A stretch of 64,000 nt of DNA from Marasmius tenuissimus (GCA_029532415.1 JAQOTA010000047.1:1364001-1428000); one strand, 5' to 3'; positions 45,206 to 56,645 are shown, numbered from the stretch's first letter. Translations and numbers: made by a program. The notes: generated by a model from the letters alone, not told the origin.

Positions 45206-48200
45206 CTATGTACGACTGGACTTCATGTGAATATTGCGAAGCCAACCATTGTTGTCCTCTATCCACTGTTTCGCAGCATTGTCAGTACTAAAGGCGAAAG
45301 AAACTCTCAGTCCCTTGAAATCAAGATTATAATGGCTATAGCGCTTGGAAGGGAAGATTGTAAAGTCTCCAGACTTGAGTTTGATAACAATTCCTGGTCC
45401 CTCCAATACAAGTTCACCTCCAGTGCAGTCGTGGATGGCCAACACCAAACAAAGATTCAGATCCTTTGGATCTAAGTGAACTATTGTCGCAGCGTTGAGG
45501 TTCACAGCAACACCGCCCCAAGGATGGACTGGAGAGGCGGCATTCAAGGGCAGGCCACTGATGAAGGCCACAAGTTCTCCATTCTCTTTGGGAAATCTGT
45601 CCTTCACCTACGTCACGAACATGTTAGTCCAAGTGTGAGTGAGTACCCTTGAAAACATACCACGCCAGCCAGGTAGGTCAAAAGTGGCTTCATAGCTGTC
45701 AATAGTCTTGTGCCTCGTGTTTCTTGCTCGTAGAATTCCGCTGAGAATCTCGGCGTGAATTGATTGATATCGGGTGGTCGTTTGCCTTCCTTCTCCAACA
45801 TCCAGGGGTCTGCATCATGTGGTACATCGTCACCCTGTGCACAACAAGCGTTAGTTGCGTATATATCCTTCTCATCATCTGAGGACCTACTCTGGTAGCG
45901 TATCGGTTGTAGATGTTGAGGTGGCTACATTTGAACTTCTGGTGCCCGTCTGTTGAGCTATCCGTGTGAGACAACTCGGGGAATAGATTTTGGATGAAGA
46001 CCAATAATCCCGCCATTAGTTCACTTGGTATTGTGCACCCGATCAGAACTATTGTTTCGCCGTGCTTGTCACATATGTCCAGGACCCTGAAACACCCATG
46101 AGTTTCACCCAAGCCTCAAAGAGCTGTACGTACCTGTCACCCAACTGGTCTCTGTCATAGTATAGGTAGGAATCAGAATCAATGCGATACCCTTCCTGCA
46201 CGCTATCCATGACCTAGCGATTTTTGAGTACAATGTTATCCCGCGTCGAGACTAGGACAAAGTGACCTACTTCCTGAATGAACTCCTCAATCGAGGTTGG
46301 TCGGATACAGGCTGCAGGCAGCAGTTCCCTTCTCCCGAGTGTCCAGGCTATTCGACTGTCCATGTCCCTTTTGCAAGGAAATTTATTGTGCTTGTTGGCA
46401 GGATCGAACTGGGTATTTACTCGGGTGACACCGACCGATGCGTCAGTAGACCGTTCTAAGTGAGGGGTTTGATTCACTGGTGCTGTATACAACCGTACGA
46501 CAGAGTGACCGTTTATGAGGACAGTGTTGCGGGGAGTCTCGGACTGAGAGAGCTGGAAAGTCTTCCAAGCATTCTCATCGCGTTCAGGTTGTCCCCATCC
46601 GCTATTCAAGACTCGCAATCAAAAGACGGGCCAAGGTACATGCGAGAGAAATACGCACTTGTGAGAAAGACATGAATGATAGGCTTGAGCTTGTTGAAGG
46701 TTTGTTAAGTCGATGACATCCGAGTTAGGCAGTCCAAGAATATGTCGACTTTCCAGAGGTAGTGCAGATGGAATAGCTATGGCCAGACGTCTCCGAAGTG
46801 AACTTATTGCCGGAATGAATACCATCTTCACAAGCTTCCCGAAATCCGAATCTGTTGAAGGGTCACTGAGACTACGCAGAAATATAGGCAAAAAAAGACC
46901 AACCTCCATCGTCTGGTCTTAAAAATGCTCTGCAAACAACGGGGGTGTCTCGCATCACCAAAGGGCCGAATCGACTTTGGAGTCTGGCCGCTGTGATTAA
47001 GAACAGAAGATAGACAGTGCCTGCTGACACTAGCTCGGCGAATGTTGTTCCTTGACTGACCCATTTGCAAAACGTTCCGTAGGAAACCCTCTTCGCCACA
47101 TTTGTGTTCTCCAAGTGCTTGTTGTAGATGTCCATTAACGACCCGGCTGTCGTCCTTTGAATGCTGAGTGTAAAATCAGTTACTCGCATTCTCCTGTAAT
47201 ACCAGGTCTACGCACCGTTCCACTTGTATCCGGAAATTAATGAGAGAGAGCATGTTCATGAAACCCAGCGCCTGCTCCTTTGCATCGCCCTTACAGACCA
47301 TCTCGGCCGCAGCAGCAAGACTGACGTCTTTTCCTGGAGTAGACACATAGACAGAGGATTCGGTTCCATCCCCGTCGAAGGCCGAAACCATATAGTCCAC
47401 CCAAGAATCTTGTACATCCGCTGTAACGCATTTGTCATACAGCTCAAACACGACGACGGAGGTGACAGAAGATTTCGGATTGAGGTTCATCTTCTTTCCC
47501 TTGTTGATCAACCAATTGTTTGCTAACGAAGGGCTCTCTCGGTCTAGTTGTTGGTCTCTATACTCTGAATCTTCTGGCTGTTCGTCCCACGTCTCGCCAC
47601 TTCCTAATACTCCTCCGGCCGAATCAGCGTTTACAGCTCTATTCACGACAATCACACTAGTTTCCCTGTCCAGTGGCGTCGAGTTTCGCCTGCACTGTTC
47701 AGTCCAGACACCTCCTCTCAAACGCAGCATGTTTAGATGTTGCTGAGACCCCGTAGTGTCTAGCGACGAAAAGGGAAATGGTGGTTGAGGCGGTCGGGGC
47801 GTTTCTGAACGAGAAGGGTTCACCTGAGTGAGCAACCACAGATCCACCACTGGATCATAATCCCATCTATGGGGAGTTCTGTTGACTGCTGCAACACCGT
47901 TAACTTCGCCTTCAGTCGCCGTATCAGACTCTGTATCGGACTCAAAGGGGTCATAACGTCGTATGCTCTTTGGTTCGGGAGTCGAAAGTAGACTTGACGA
48001 CGAGTTCGGAAGCGGGTTGGGAGCGTTAGAGGTTGTTGCTGAAGAACTCATTGCGAATAGCAGTAACGGCAGTGAGGTCGTCGATGACTGTAGGGGTGTT
48101 GGTGATGGCAGAGGCAAAGGCGGGTGAGATTGTGGAGTTGGTGGAGTTTCGGGTGGTGTTGAGAGTGGCGAGAGCGAGAAGAGTGACGAGAAGAGCGAAG

Positions 48201-48667
48201 ATATTGGCGGAGGTGTGGTAGGTGGAGGTATGGTAGGTGGAGGTATGGTAGGCGGCGGTGGGAGTGACATAGGCGGCGTTGGCTGTGTTGGGCTTAATGG
48301 TGGCGACGATGACTGTGGGGGTGATGACGGTGGCAGCGTTGACAGCAACGGTGAAGATGGAAGAGCCGGCGAAGACGAAGCATATGGTGGTGAAGATGAT
48401 TCATGCATGGGAGAACGTGGTCCTGTTGTGTTTAAGTCAATGACATATAACGCTGGTCGAAAGGTTGTCATACTCACGAGCTACCTTTTCCAAAAAAGAT
48501 ACTATCTCGTTCATGGATTCTGATGGGGCCCCCAGGGATTCTGTGTGGAGTCCCAAGCGCTGGAGAAACTCCCGTGCTACAGCGGGGGTGAATGGAATCA
48601 TTATGGATTCATCTTCCGAACAGTCATTGGTGGGGATGGTAATGTCTTCCATCAAAAAATCTTCCAT
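45206..48667 (-). CDS. TET/JBP-like 2OG-Fe(II) dioxygenase carried by a transposon
   Basis: Nine exons (48667-48478, 48422-47216, 47163-46904, 46851-46659, 46601-46271, 46213-46134, 46086-45891, 45834-45661 and 45607-45206) sum to 1,010 codons with no frame error. The N-terminal third is Pro/Ser-rich. The C-terminal exon holds the double-stranded beta-helix: metal ligands in TIVHLDPKD (His about residue 921, Asp about 923), a GGELVLEGPG turn, GDFTIFPS, distal His in YSHYN (about 969) and the 2-oxoglutarate Arg in GLRVSF (about 978). The upstream YNRYATR and LLTYLAGV segments also fit basidiomycete TET/JBP proteins. These oxidise 5-methylpyrimidines in DNA. All catalytic positions are present, so activity is possible. 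Other 2OG oxygenase families cannot be fully excluded by eye. Confidence 0.78.
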
Positions 48668-49015
48668 TGTTGTGGGATAACGTTGACGTCCCCGATCGCC
48701 CTTGATTGATGATTGTCGATGGATCCCGATGGATCCCGGAGAGTGGGATGGGAAAGGTTGTAAGAGGGGATGTGTGGCCCAGCAGTGAAGATGACGATGA
48801 ATGGCGATGAATGGCGATGGCTTGAATGAGTGAAATGAGGCTGGTGGACGGCGGGGGAGGAAGTCGGTAGCAATAAGAGAATATCCGGTGATGAGGATGA
48901 ACGGCGGTGAGGACAAATGAATGATGAACGTTGACAATATATGTTGTCGTCAACTGAAGAGTAGCGAAGACGATAACAAAGTACGTCTTCGTCGTCAATG
49001 CGTTGAGTGAGAGGG
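48668..49015. other. 5' flank of the dioxygenase gene
   Basis: Upstream region inside the element. It contains short tandem words (GATGGATCCCG twice near 48719-48740, GAATGGCGAT twice near 48794-48815) and no gene. Confidence 0.4.
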
Positions 49016-49019
49016 GATG

Positions 49020-49160
49020 TGAGCTGAGTGGTGGTGGTTTTGGTCAACCTGTGGGTTGACCTCATGTTGTTCGTGTTTTTTCAACACGTTGGCGCCAGCG
49101 CTAATAATCACGCATAGGTGAATTTAAGCGCCAGCGAGCACGCCTACCGGGCAATTCCGG
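49020..49160 (+). repeat. Diverged direct repeat, copy 1
   Basis: Shares GACCTCATGTTGT, GGCGC..GCGCTAA, TAGGTGA and GCGAGCACG, in the same order and spacing, with 50870-51010. The two copies bracket the region with host-gene fragments. Confidence 0.55.
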
Positions 49161-49679
49161 CAATAGCTCACAGGTCAGCAGGTCAGCAGCATCGACAACT
49201 GAGAATGATGCACGCAGGCAGCAAGCAACATCGACTGGGAACATTGAACCACGAGGATGGGCGTCAGCAATCCTGATAGACGGGAATGACAGGCGGAAGA
49301 CGACGATATGCGAGCGGCATATACAAGTCTCAACGCTGAACAAATGAGGGCCTCTGAGCTGGAATCCGTAACCATGGATGGACGTTGAGCCGGGCCCATG
49401 TTGATTTTGAACTTGCTAGGTCCCAGATTGACGAGGGAGAATCCGGAGGGTCGAATTTCCTCCCTTTACCCCCTCCCTCGGACTCCAAAGTCACCCAAGC
49501 CGTAGCCGTGGCCAGAGAGGGGAGTGAAACAAACAGAGAGACGACGTCGGTGGCATTGCCATGGGGTTGGCGAGATGGAGTATCCGCCTCGAGTTGGCAG
49601 CGAAACAAGTGATTAGGGTCCCATGTGATCCTTTACTTTCGAGGTCGTGAGCATTCCCGAATGTTCTCGACAAGGTTTG
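49161..49679. other. No supportable gene
   Basis: Cargo region of the element. Frames are short and unassigned. Confidence 0.35.
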
Positions 49680-49870
49680 GATGACTCACCCTCTGGTCAT
49701 TGAGGACACTCGTGAGGTCGTAGTTGTAGTATTCGGCACGGGAGCCCTTGAGAGCGTCGACGCTTGGTGAGGGAAAGTGTTCTTCTTGCTCAAGGACAAG
49801 GTCCACAACAAGTGTGTTCCTCCGACTCCAAATCCAACCAAAATCTCGGAAACTATCTCTTTTCACTTCT
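49680..49870 (-). pseudogene. Unassigned gene fragment
   Basis: A minus-strand block reads like natural protein (RRNTLVVDLVLEQ, then GSRAEYYNYDLTSVLND) and ends at a GTGAGT donor-like site. It is isolated and probably another captured host exon, but I cannot name the source gene. Confidence 0.35.
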
Positions 49871-50319
49871 TGCCACGACCATGGCCGACTTCTAATCCAC
49901 AGATCCCTTGAAATTGGTATATCGGGAGAGCTGCTGTCGTCTCCGAACCTCGACCTCTCTGACTTTTTCGGTGTACACTGGCAGTCGTACTGGAGCTTGG
50001 AATCTTGTGGCGAAAAGCATCAGATTTGAAGCTTGAAGGACGAAGGCACATTTGCATGTTGAGTTATGAGCTGTCGAAGGTTGGTTCTTCTCGGTATGGA
50101 CATGGTTTGAGAGAAAGGCAATGTACCGGGCTAGACCCCCGTCTCCGCAAATCGATCACATCCTCATTTCCTCAAACAAGTGCTGGATACTTGTGATGGC
50201 CCTCGAATCGCCAAGATAGATAGTCTTTACCGCTGATAGCAGTATCATCGACTATCCTATCGTGGTGCGGGGTAGCAGTCACAATTGAGGTTGGGTGTCG
50301 ATGACCACGAGGAAACGAA

Positions 50320-50790
50320 CCTGATCGATAGATATGGGTATGAGAGGGGATCAGTTAACGTTTCCTTCAACTTTGCGAGCTCATTCACGTATCTGAGAGT
50401 CAAGAAAAAAACAATCAAGACGTGTTGATGTTAAAAGTGACCGCTACGCACCTCTCCTTGCTTATAATCTCAAACAGCACTTCCTGTCGAGTTCGCTCCG
50501 GTGAACCCAGGTTGGACACAAGGTCTTCCTCTGTAGCTTCACTCCAGGATGTTGCTGAGATAATCCGGCTACCACTGGTCGTGTTGGACATTTGGGAGTA
50601 TGGCGTACCAGACCGTAACGACTGAGCTGATGCAGCGTCTTGTCGGTGTGAATAGGGTGAAGCTGTGCGTATTGAGGGTGCCTTCTGACCTGAGCCCGTA
50701 GAACCTAGGTTGGTTTTTGATGAAGATGCACCTGCAGAAGATGCAGATCCACGAGGCTCGTAATTGAACTCGTCGGTGGGTAAGTTGTTC
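50320..50790 (-). pseudogene. Captured fragment of a RhoGEF gene (start of the DH domain)
   Basis: On the minus strand a Ser-rich stretch (PRGSASSAGASSSKTN) leads into EEDLVSNLGSPERTRQEVLF, then EIISKER. A proper intron (GTGCGT..CAG, about 50393-50451) joins this to RYVNELAKLKETLTDPLSYP. That is the usual opening of a Dbl-homology domain (RQEVIxEI..TERxYVxxL). The remainder of the DH domain and the PH domain do not follow in any frame. Intron retention shows the piece came from genomic DNA, not from a transcript. It is flanked by the diverged direct repeats and lies in the transposon's cargo region. Confidence 0.6.
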
Positions 50791-50869
50791 TACGTGGATC
50801 CCGTCTACCAGCAATCCATGCTGAAATAAAAGTGGCCCAGTCGTCAAGGTGAGTAGAGAATGGTGGTCT

Positions 50870-51010
50870 GAGGTGGTGGGTTGAGTCAAACCCTGATATG
50901 ACCTCATGTTGTCGAATACACGTCGTCGCTGGCGCTAAAATTCATGTATGGGTGATTTTAGGCGCCGGCGAGCACGGCTTTTAGCAAAATCCGGTAAATC
51001 CACTCATATT
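50870..51010 (+). repeat. Diverged direct repeat, copy 2
   Basis: Partner of the repeat at 49020-49160, about 1.85 kb away in the same orientation. Confidence 0.55.
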
Positions 51011-51518
51011 GGCAACGATGAAAACCAACAACGTTGAGGTCCAACAGCAACTACCTGATGGATAGTAGCGGCGAACAAGTGGTGACAGCCAACGTCAACA
51101 ACTGGGTTTCGCTGCCCGCTATGGAGACAGGCTTTAAGCCTGTCAAAACTGGAGTTGTGGACATGCGGGGTGACCAGAGTGGACCGATTAGGGTCGTAGA
51201 CAAGGGCAGAGATGGATGGGCATGGTTGGTGGAGAAAGGGGATTCCATAGCGAGAAAAAGGATCACCCATGGGTAGGTTTGTGTCTGTGAGGTCCAGTAA
51301 TGTAGTTGATGCAGAACGGTTGGTGATATGTGGAAAGCATGTGTGTAGAAGGGATATGCGTTGTTTCGCATTTGGACTTTGCGTTGTCGGTATCTACCAG
51401 GCAAGCTCGGTGTGCAATCTCTCGACTCTCGGTGACTTGGCAAAGCTAAGTAGAATCTGTTCATGACAGCGAAGGTTTGATAAAACTCTCTATAACCTCT
51501 ATAGAATGGAATACGCAC

Positions 51519-51700
51519 CTCCCTTGGCCCAGTTGTAACCAGCATTGCTCTTCTGAAGAACAAAGTTGTCGGAACGAAAACGCTATCAAACGTTCCAAAT
51601 CGAATAGAGTCCGTGATACCAGGCTCCAGATCAACCAGAACGACGTGGGATTTGGGAACATATATGTCAGTACCGATTTCGTTGTACCGGACACGCTATA
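51519..51700 (-). pseudogene. Captured fragment of a beta-tubulin gene
   Basis: On the minus strand the sequence reads YNEIGTDIYVPK, then VVLVDLEPGITDSIRFG, then, in a shifted frame, DNFVLQKSNAGYNWAKG. These match the conserved beta-tubulin stretch from YNE..KYVPRA through VDLEPGTMDSV to [22 protein letters not shown]. At least one frameshift separates the blocks. A GTGCGT donor-like site follows the final Gly, as if an exon end were captured with its intron. No further tubulin sequence is recognised on either side. A host gene piece was evidently copied into the transposon. Confidence 0.7.
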
Positions 51701-51720
51701 TCCTCGTCAAAATTCAACTC

Positions 51721-52386
51721 TACGTGACAAACCGAGCGAAGGTGGACCCGAACAACGGTAGATACAAACCGCAGCGAATTTGGTAGGTTAAGTGATGTAG
51801 TTGATGCAGAGCCATGCGTGGTCGAAAGGCCCCCGTTCTTGGTTTCCAGCGTATTAGACGGGGATACATTCACAGAACCTCATGGTGAGGTATAGCTATG
51901 AAGCAGCTTTGTTCTGGAAGAAAATGAGGTAGGGATGAGTCTCAATTCTGCCGGTACGAAAATTGTTGTAAGTTCAAGGTTGAAGATAGATTCAAGTGAA
52001 CGTACTGGACATTGCCTCGCCTTCTGTCTCTTCTCTGATTTTTTATCCTGTTCTATTCCAATTCTGAGGCCTCAACTCCGCTGATGATGCTGAATGTTGA
52101 AGTGTTCGTTTTCTCTTGCATATCGGTCCCATAGACTGTGACTTTGTGTTGAGCGCGGAGATGCTCCCTTCAGGCAGGTGGAAGTTCAAGAGAAAATTAT
52201 AAAATGCCTGCCGGTATTCGTTAGAACATCCAGCAACACTTATCCGGCGACAATGACATCTTTGTCGCCGCGGCCAGAGCTTATAAGAGAACTGAAGGAA
52301 CTCTTGTTGAGAGAACTCACAAACTCGTGCTGAGCTGTCAATTGTTTATTCTCCAATATAAATATGTTCTAAGCCTATACTATCTC
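51721..52386. other. No supportable gene
   Basis: Region downstream of the transposase gene. A TATAAATATG-like stretch occurs near 52358. No coding pattern is recognised. Confidence 0.4.
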
Positions 52387-55300
52387 TCAGAGTGACTCGG
52401 GAGTCAAATCTCCTTCGCGATTGGATTGTACATCGTTCTCTGCCTCATTGTATCCTTGAAGCGCCGAAATAGCTAGTCCAGGCTTCTCTACCATAAACCA
52501 ACGATTATCTTCAGTGCCGTCCTGGATCTTGGTTCTGTAGCGGAGATCCGGTGCCATGATAACAACGGAGAGTATGTCTTTCACCTCGACAACGTGAACA
52601 TCGATATCCCGAAAGTGCTGCATTGTGCGGTATGTTTTGCTTGACATCTCGTAGAGCTCGGAATTATGCTCTCCAAATAGCGAAATGGCGGCAAGATGCC
52701 TTTTCTTGCCTTCGATTTCATCTTCAAAATAGAAGTGAACTTCTCCCACGTGCTCAGTGTTTTTGTGTCGCATCTTAACTCGAAACCAAACGGTGAATAT
52801 TCAATCAATTTAGGATCATGAATCCCACATACCTTCACATGACGAGACATACGCACATGCTCGATCCCTTTGGCTTCCTCTTTCCAACGGGCCCGAGTGT
52901 TCTGGCCATTGGGAAGACGGAGCTTTGCCCATCGATAGACCTTGTGTTTATCTGGCAGATCTGATTCAGACACGCCCTGTGATATCCAATACCTCTTCCA
53001 TGCCATGCGCTCCACTTCCGGCAGGGGACGCGCTGTGCGGTCTCGAGCACGTAGGAAGAGAAAACCATTGCCAATATCAAGAGCACCTCTGGGGAGTGTG
53101 TTATCCAGGGGATCGAAATCAGGTACTAGCGTGTTACATCCATGCATCTTACCCTGGTCTATCTCACCTAGTCACGTCACACTTGGCTAGTCACATCACT
53201 TCTGGACCTATTCCAGGTATTTCCGGGCTATTATTCTAGCTCATTCCAACACTATTCCATCCCCGGCACTCAACCTTCACTTCCGTGGTTCAGTCTCTCG
53301 CACCAAGTCCATCCCTGGAACCTCCGCCATTTCTGCCTCCGCTTCCGGGACTACTTCCATTCTTCATTCTGACTTATTCTGACTTACTTATCTCCAACTT
53401 CCGAGATATTCCCACACTCACTCATTCTATTCATATCTTCATTCCATCACGCACATATTCATTTCCAGTTCATTTCCCTTCCGGTACATTCCTCCCCGTA
53501 TTTGACTTCCATATGATACATCAACCTTTCCTGCACTTGACTCACTTATGATTCATTCATTTACTATAACCCTATATAAGCTCTATACTTCTATCCTGTA
53601 TCAGAAGACTCGAAATCAACCAGGTTTCAACCAGAATCAACCAGGTTTCAATCTGGGTCAATCCCCATCATGACTCTAATGTCTTTCCTTCTCTCTCGCA
53701 ACTTGTCCTCTTAGTCTAGTAGAAGGACAGCTCAGTTCATGGTGCTGTTGGCGAAACCTTCAGCTACTGTCTGCTCTAGATCTGTTGCTCCCACACTCCT
53801 TCATCATATCTCTTTCCTATCCATCTATCCGACAGCATATAAAATCCCATATCTTATCTTTATCCCTATCCGATCCGCACGATCCTAACATAGCGCCTTC
53901 AAAGTATTCACTTGACATCGCCGTACGCCCCTCTGCTCCAAGTTCGCATATGGACTACAGTGGTTTTTGATCTCTTCGCCTAGATTCCCAATTGTACGCT
54001 CAATAACCCACTGGGAAAAAATGATGAATGGGCCGATACGAATCGTCTCTGGAGGGATTTGAGAGATACCGTGGATGCAAGGTCGGACGAAATGGATCCG
54101 GGATTCCTTTCGTTGGACATAGATAACTTCAAAATCATCCGAAAAGGAAGTGAAAAGCCTTGAGGCTTCCTGAACTTCCTCTACAGTGATAGATTCCTGC
54201 ATCATGAGACGAAAGCCCCTGACCAGCTGACAGTAATGTTTCCAGATCCTGTCAGGGAGAATCCCATAGAAGAGACAAGGGCCAAGGCCAAAGAAATAGA
54301 TGAGGAATTCCCAGGCCTTATAGCCGCTGTTGATCTTCTCCGCAGGATTTCTCGGTGGACGATCAAAGGATCCAGGAATGTACGGGGTACACAAAGCGAC
54401 TTGCTTCCCATGCTCTTTCCATACATCTCCTGTCAATACTGCCCAGAACCAAGAATCCTTGCTATCATTCTTATCAACGTCGATTGTGCCGCGCCAAAGA
54501 GATATCATTAGATCTGGTATGTTGAGACATGGCAGGTGCATGATATCACCGGGAAAGCATGTTGGAACGGGAAGGGAATGTCGTCTATTCAGGCCACTGA
54601 AGATGGAGGGCTTTGAAATGCCTGTCGCAAGGCATTTCCCCTCATAGTCGGTCCTGTGTTTTGAACCATGCACGATCAACATGTTCGCGTTGAATCTCTG
54701 AACGCATTCTTCCGCCGTGAACCCCCCAAGAAGGTCTGACAATCGCACATCGCCATGATCACAGCCTGAAACAGTATAGTTCAATGGCTTCAGACGAGCG
54801 GGATAGTATATTGATGCGCCAGTCTTGTGTCTGCCTGTCAGTGGGCAGTAATAACGACAATGCACCTTTCCATGATGACCAACACATCCGCTCAGTGTTG
54901 CCATACATGGACCATCAGCGCAAGCGAGGGCAAAGAACAGTTGAATAGTGGTGGAATGAGTAATATACGCGTTCCAGATTTTCAGCCCCTCAGCCTGTAA
55001 AGCAGAGACGTGGTACAATGATGAGAAGATGAAGCTATCGAGGTGCTTTGGTTTGTTGGGGCCACCAATGAAGCCACCTGGAAGGACATGCTTCTTCTTG
55101 TAACGTAGGTCGGGTGAGTAGTCGTAAATGATCCAGATGTAGATCCAGCAGTCAGATGTTTTGTTCCTGTAGAGCTGAGCCCCGTCAATCGAGAGGGTAA
55201 GAACCATGTCTTCTTCCTTGATCCTACCCTGTAAAACTGCATCCAAATAATCCTGCCCATCAAAGAAGTCGCGCAAAGGTGACGACCGCTTCCCCGCTCC

Positions 55301-56406
55301 CTCTCGAAGCTCCTTGATAACCTTTTTTGTATACTCGCGACGATAGTGCAGGTTTTTGGCGTTATGATGATTTCGCCATAAAGCCTGGATCTGGGGTCCT
55401 ATCGGTATCCAGGTGAATTGCCTCCGGGGCTGACCATCATCAGTATATCGTGGCTGCCGACAATAATCACAGCTGGAGCGATCGCGGAATGGCCCAGTAT
55501 AACCCATACATGTGTTAACACACATGTCCCTCTGTATAGCAGTGACGCCGCTAAGCTCCGCGATGAGCTTTTTCACCTCGTAATAGGACAGCATATCACA
55601 CTCTGGAAAGCATTTGCGGATGCTAGCCCAAACCGCGTTGTAAGTCTTCTCTGAGGCATTTGAAACCGCAAGGAACACCTCTAGAGACAACCGCTCGTCA
55701 CGATCATCGACCACAACTGGTTCTTCCGGAGGATTTCGCAGCTGTTTGATGAAATCTGCTGGCAGAGGTTCCATCTCTGCTTCAGGACCATTGATTGTTG
55801 CATTCTGAAGCTCACAAATGAACTGTTCCGATATCTGAATCTCTCTGATGGTCGACTCGACCGTTGGTGGAGGTGTATAATCAGTTTCGACAGTCCCAGG
55901 CCGCCCTGACGGACTTTGCTGAGCTTCATTTTCTTCCAGACTATCTGGATTGGGTGGATCATAGTCTTGCTCTTCTGCAACTGGGCTGTCATCGGGGGAG
56001 TTATTGCTGGGATCAGGCACCGGGTTGTTCACGTGGATGTCGTTATCAGAAGTGTTCTACAAGGGAGATTGGTACAAACACAAGCTAGAAATAAGAGAGT
56101 ACTTACAGGTACAGTAGATTCTATACCACCAGTGGGGCCGTCCGCATTGTCTTCTGCATCGTCATCAGCAGGTGTGAACAGTAGTACCCCAATCATAGGG
56201 ATACTGCTCGTCGATGTAGGGTGTGAGTTTGGGTTTAGTCGAGCATGATGTGCAACGTCTGCAATCTTGTGTCGATATTTGGACGACTTGGAAACCCACA
56301 ACCCAACTCCATCAGGTCCACCACAGTTCTTGTAACAATTACAGATGAAGTAGTTCTTCCCTGGCTTGGGCTGGTCTCCGGGTACAGGCTGATCGCGAGG
56401 AGGCAT
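52387..56406 (-). CDS. Tnp2/CACTA-like transposase, interrupted by a solo LTR
   Basis: Exon 1 (56406-56107) begins MPPRDQPVPG and holds a Cys-rich motif, CNCYKNCGG. The intron is 56106-56057. The long second exon carries a zinc-ribbon-like block (CMGYTGPFRDRSSCDYCRQ, then PRYTDDGQP), IPIGPQIQALWR, a probable catalytic Asp in LTLSIDGAQLYR, a second in ALACADGPC, and a Cys/His block (CVGHHGKVHCRYYC). The C-terminal part (53126 to 52833, then 52773-52387) has RWAKLRLPNGQNTR and a conserved end, VVEVKDILSVVIMAP, then VEKPGLAI. A 759-bp solo LTR plus one 5-bp duplication (53132-53895) sits between Leu and Val of ALVPDFD. As it stands, translation stops 3 bases into the LTR. Without the LTR no other defect is visible. 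Confidence 0.82.
53132..53890. mobile_element. Solo LTR, 759 bp, inside the transposase gene
   Basis: Begins TGTTACATCC and ends CCTAACA, so it has the TG..CA ends and short TGTTA/TAACA inversion of LTR elements. It is flanked by the perfect 5-base duplication TAGCG (53127-53131 and 53891-53895). A TATA box (TATATAAG, 53573-53580) lies two-thirds along, as expected for the U3/R boundary read on the plus strand. No internal retrotransposon sequence is present, so recombination between two LTRs has removed it. Superfamily (Gypsy or Copia) cannot be told from the LTR alone. Confidence 0.88.
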
Positions 56407-56623
56407 AGCTTTCCGCGGCAGGAGGGAATATCTAGCAATATGTCCACAGGACGCTCGAGCTGACGGCAAACACATGCCCAATGGGTTGAGTATCAAGTAG
56501 TACAAATAAATGATGTCATTCCTGGTGGATAATTGTGCCAGAATATGCGAGAATAGCTAGGAATGCTCAAAAATGGCGTCACGTCACATTCTAATACCCG
56601 GCAATATCAGACAATGGCCCTGA

Positions 56624-56645
56624 ATTTATGTTAATTTTCACTGGG
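56624..56645 (-). repeat. Right terminal inverted repeat of the 14.6-kb element
   Basis: Inverted copy of 42076-42097; it ends TTTTCACTGGG and is followed by the GATTAGG duplication. Confidence 0.88.

Larger units (their letters stand above)
42076..56645. mobile_element. 14,570-bp DNA transposon carrying a TET/JBP-like dioxygenase
   Basis: Ends are CCCAGTGAAAATTAAC at 42076 and its inverted copy ending CACTGGG at 56645; the inverted repeats are identical for 22 bases. It is flanked by the 7-base duplication GATTAGG (42069-42075 and 56646-56652). Removing the element and one duplication restores the outer element's 21-bp repeat exactly, which is independent proof of the boundaries. Cargo, all on the minus strand: a transposase (56406-52387), a dioxygenase gene (48667-45206), an acidic accessory gene (45056-43018) and fragments of host genes between 49.6 and 51.7 kb. 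Transposase motifs are Tnp2/CACTA-like, but the ends read CCCAGTG inward rather than CACTA, and 7 bases is not the usual CACTA duplication length. Confidence 0.88.

Noticed and set aside
48215..48523. Plus-strand Gly/Asp-rich frame and apparent 15-base tandem repeat
   Set aside because: Complement of the Pro-rich N-terminal region of the dioxygenase gene; the repeat encodes PPPTI units.
51051..51563. Minus-strand frame of 170 residues as a gene
   Set aside because: Its start lies in the wrong frame of the beta-tubulin fragment and the rest matches nothing; it is better explained as captured or decayed sequence.
52581..53147. Treating the minus-strand block here as a separate gene
   Set aside because: It is the C-terminus of the transposase, cut off by the solo LTR, and rejoins in frame once the LTR and one TAGCG are removed.
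53132..53890. Interpreting the interruption in the transposase as a large intron
   Set aside because: TG..CA ends, exact TAGCG duplication and an internal TATA box fit a solo LTR; fungal introns here are about 50 bases.
53885..56032. Reading the transposase as a KDZ (Kyakuja/Dileera/Zisupton) enzyme because a TET/JBP gene is linked
   Set aside because: The visible motifs (GPFRDRSSCDYCRQ, IPIGPQIQALWR, CADGPC and the C-terminal VEKPGLAI) fit Tnp2/CACTA-like proteins, and no KDZ signature was seen. An HMM search would settle it.
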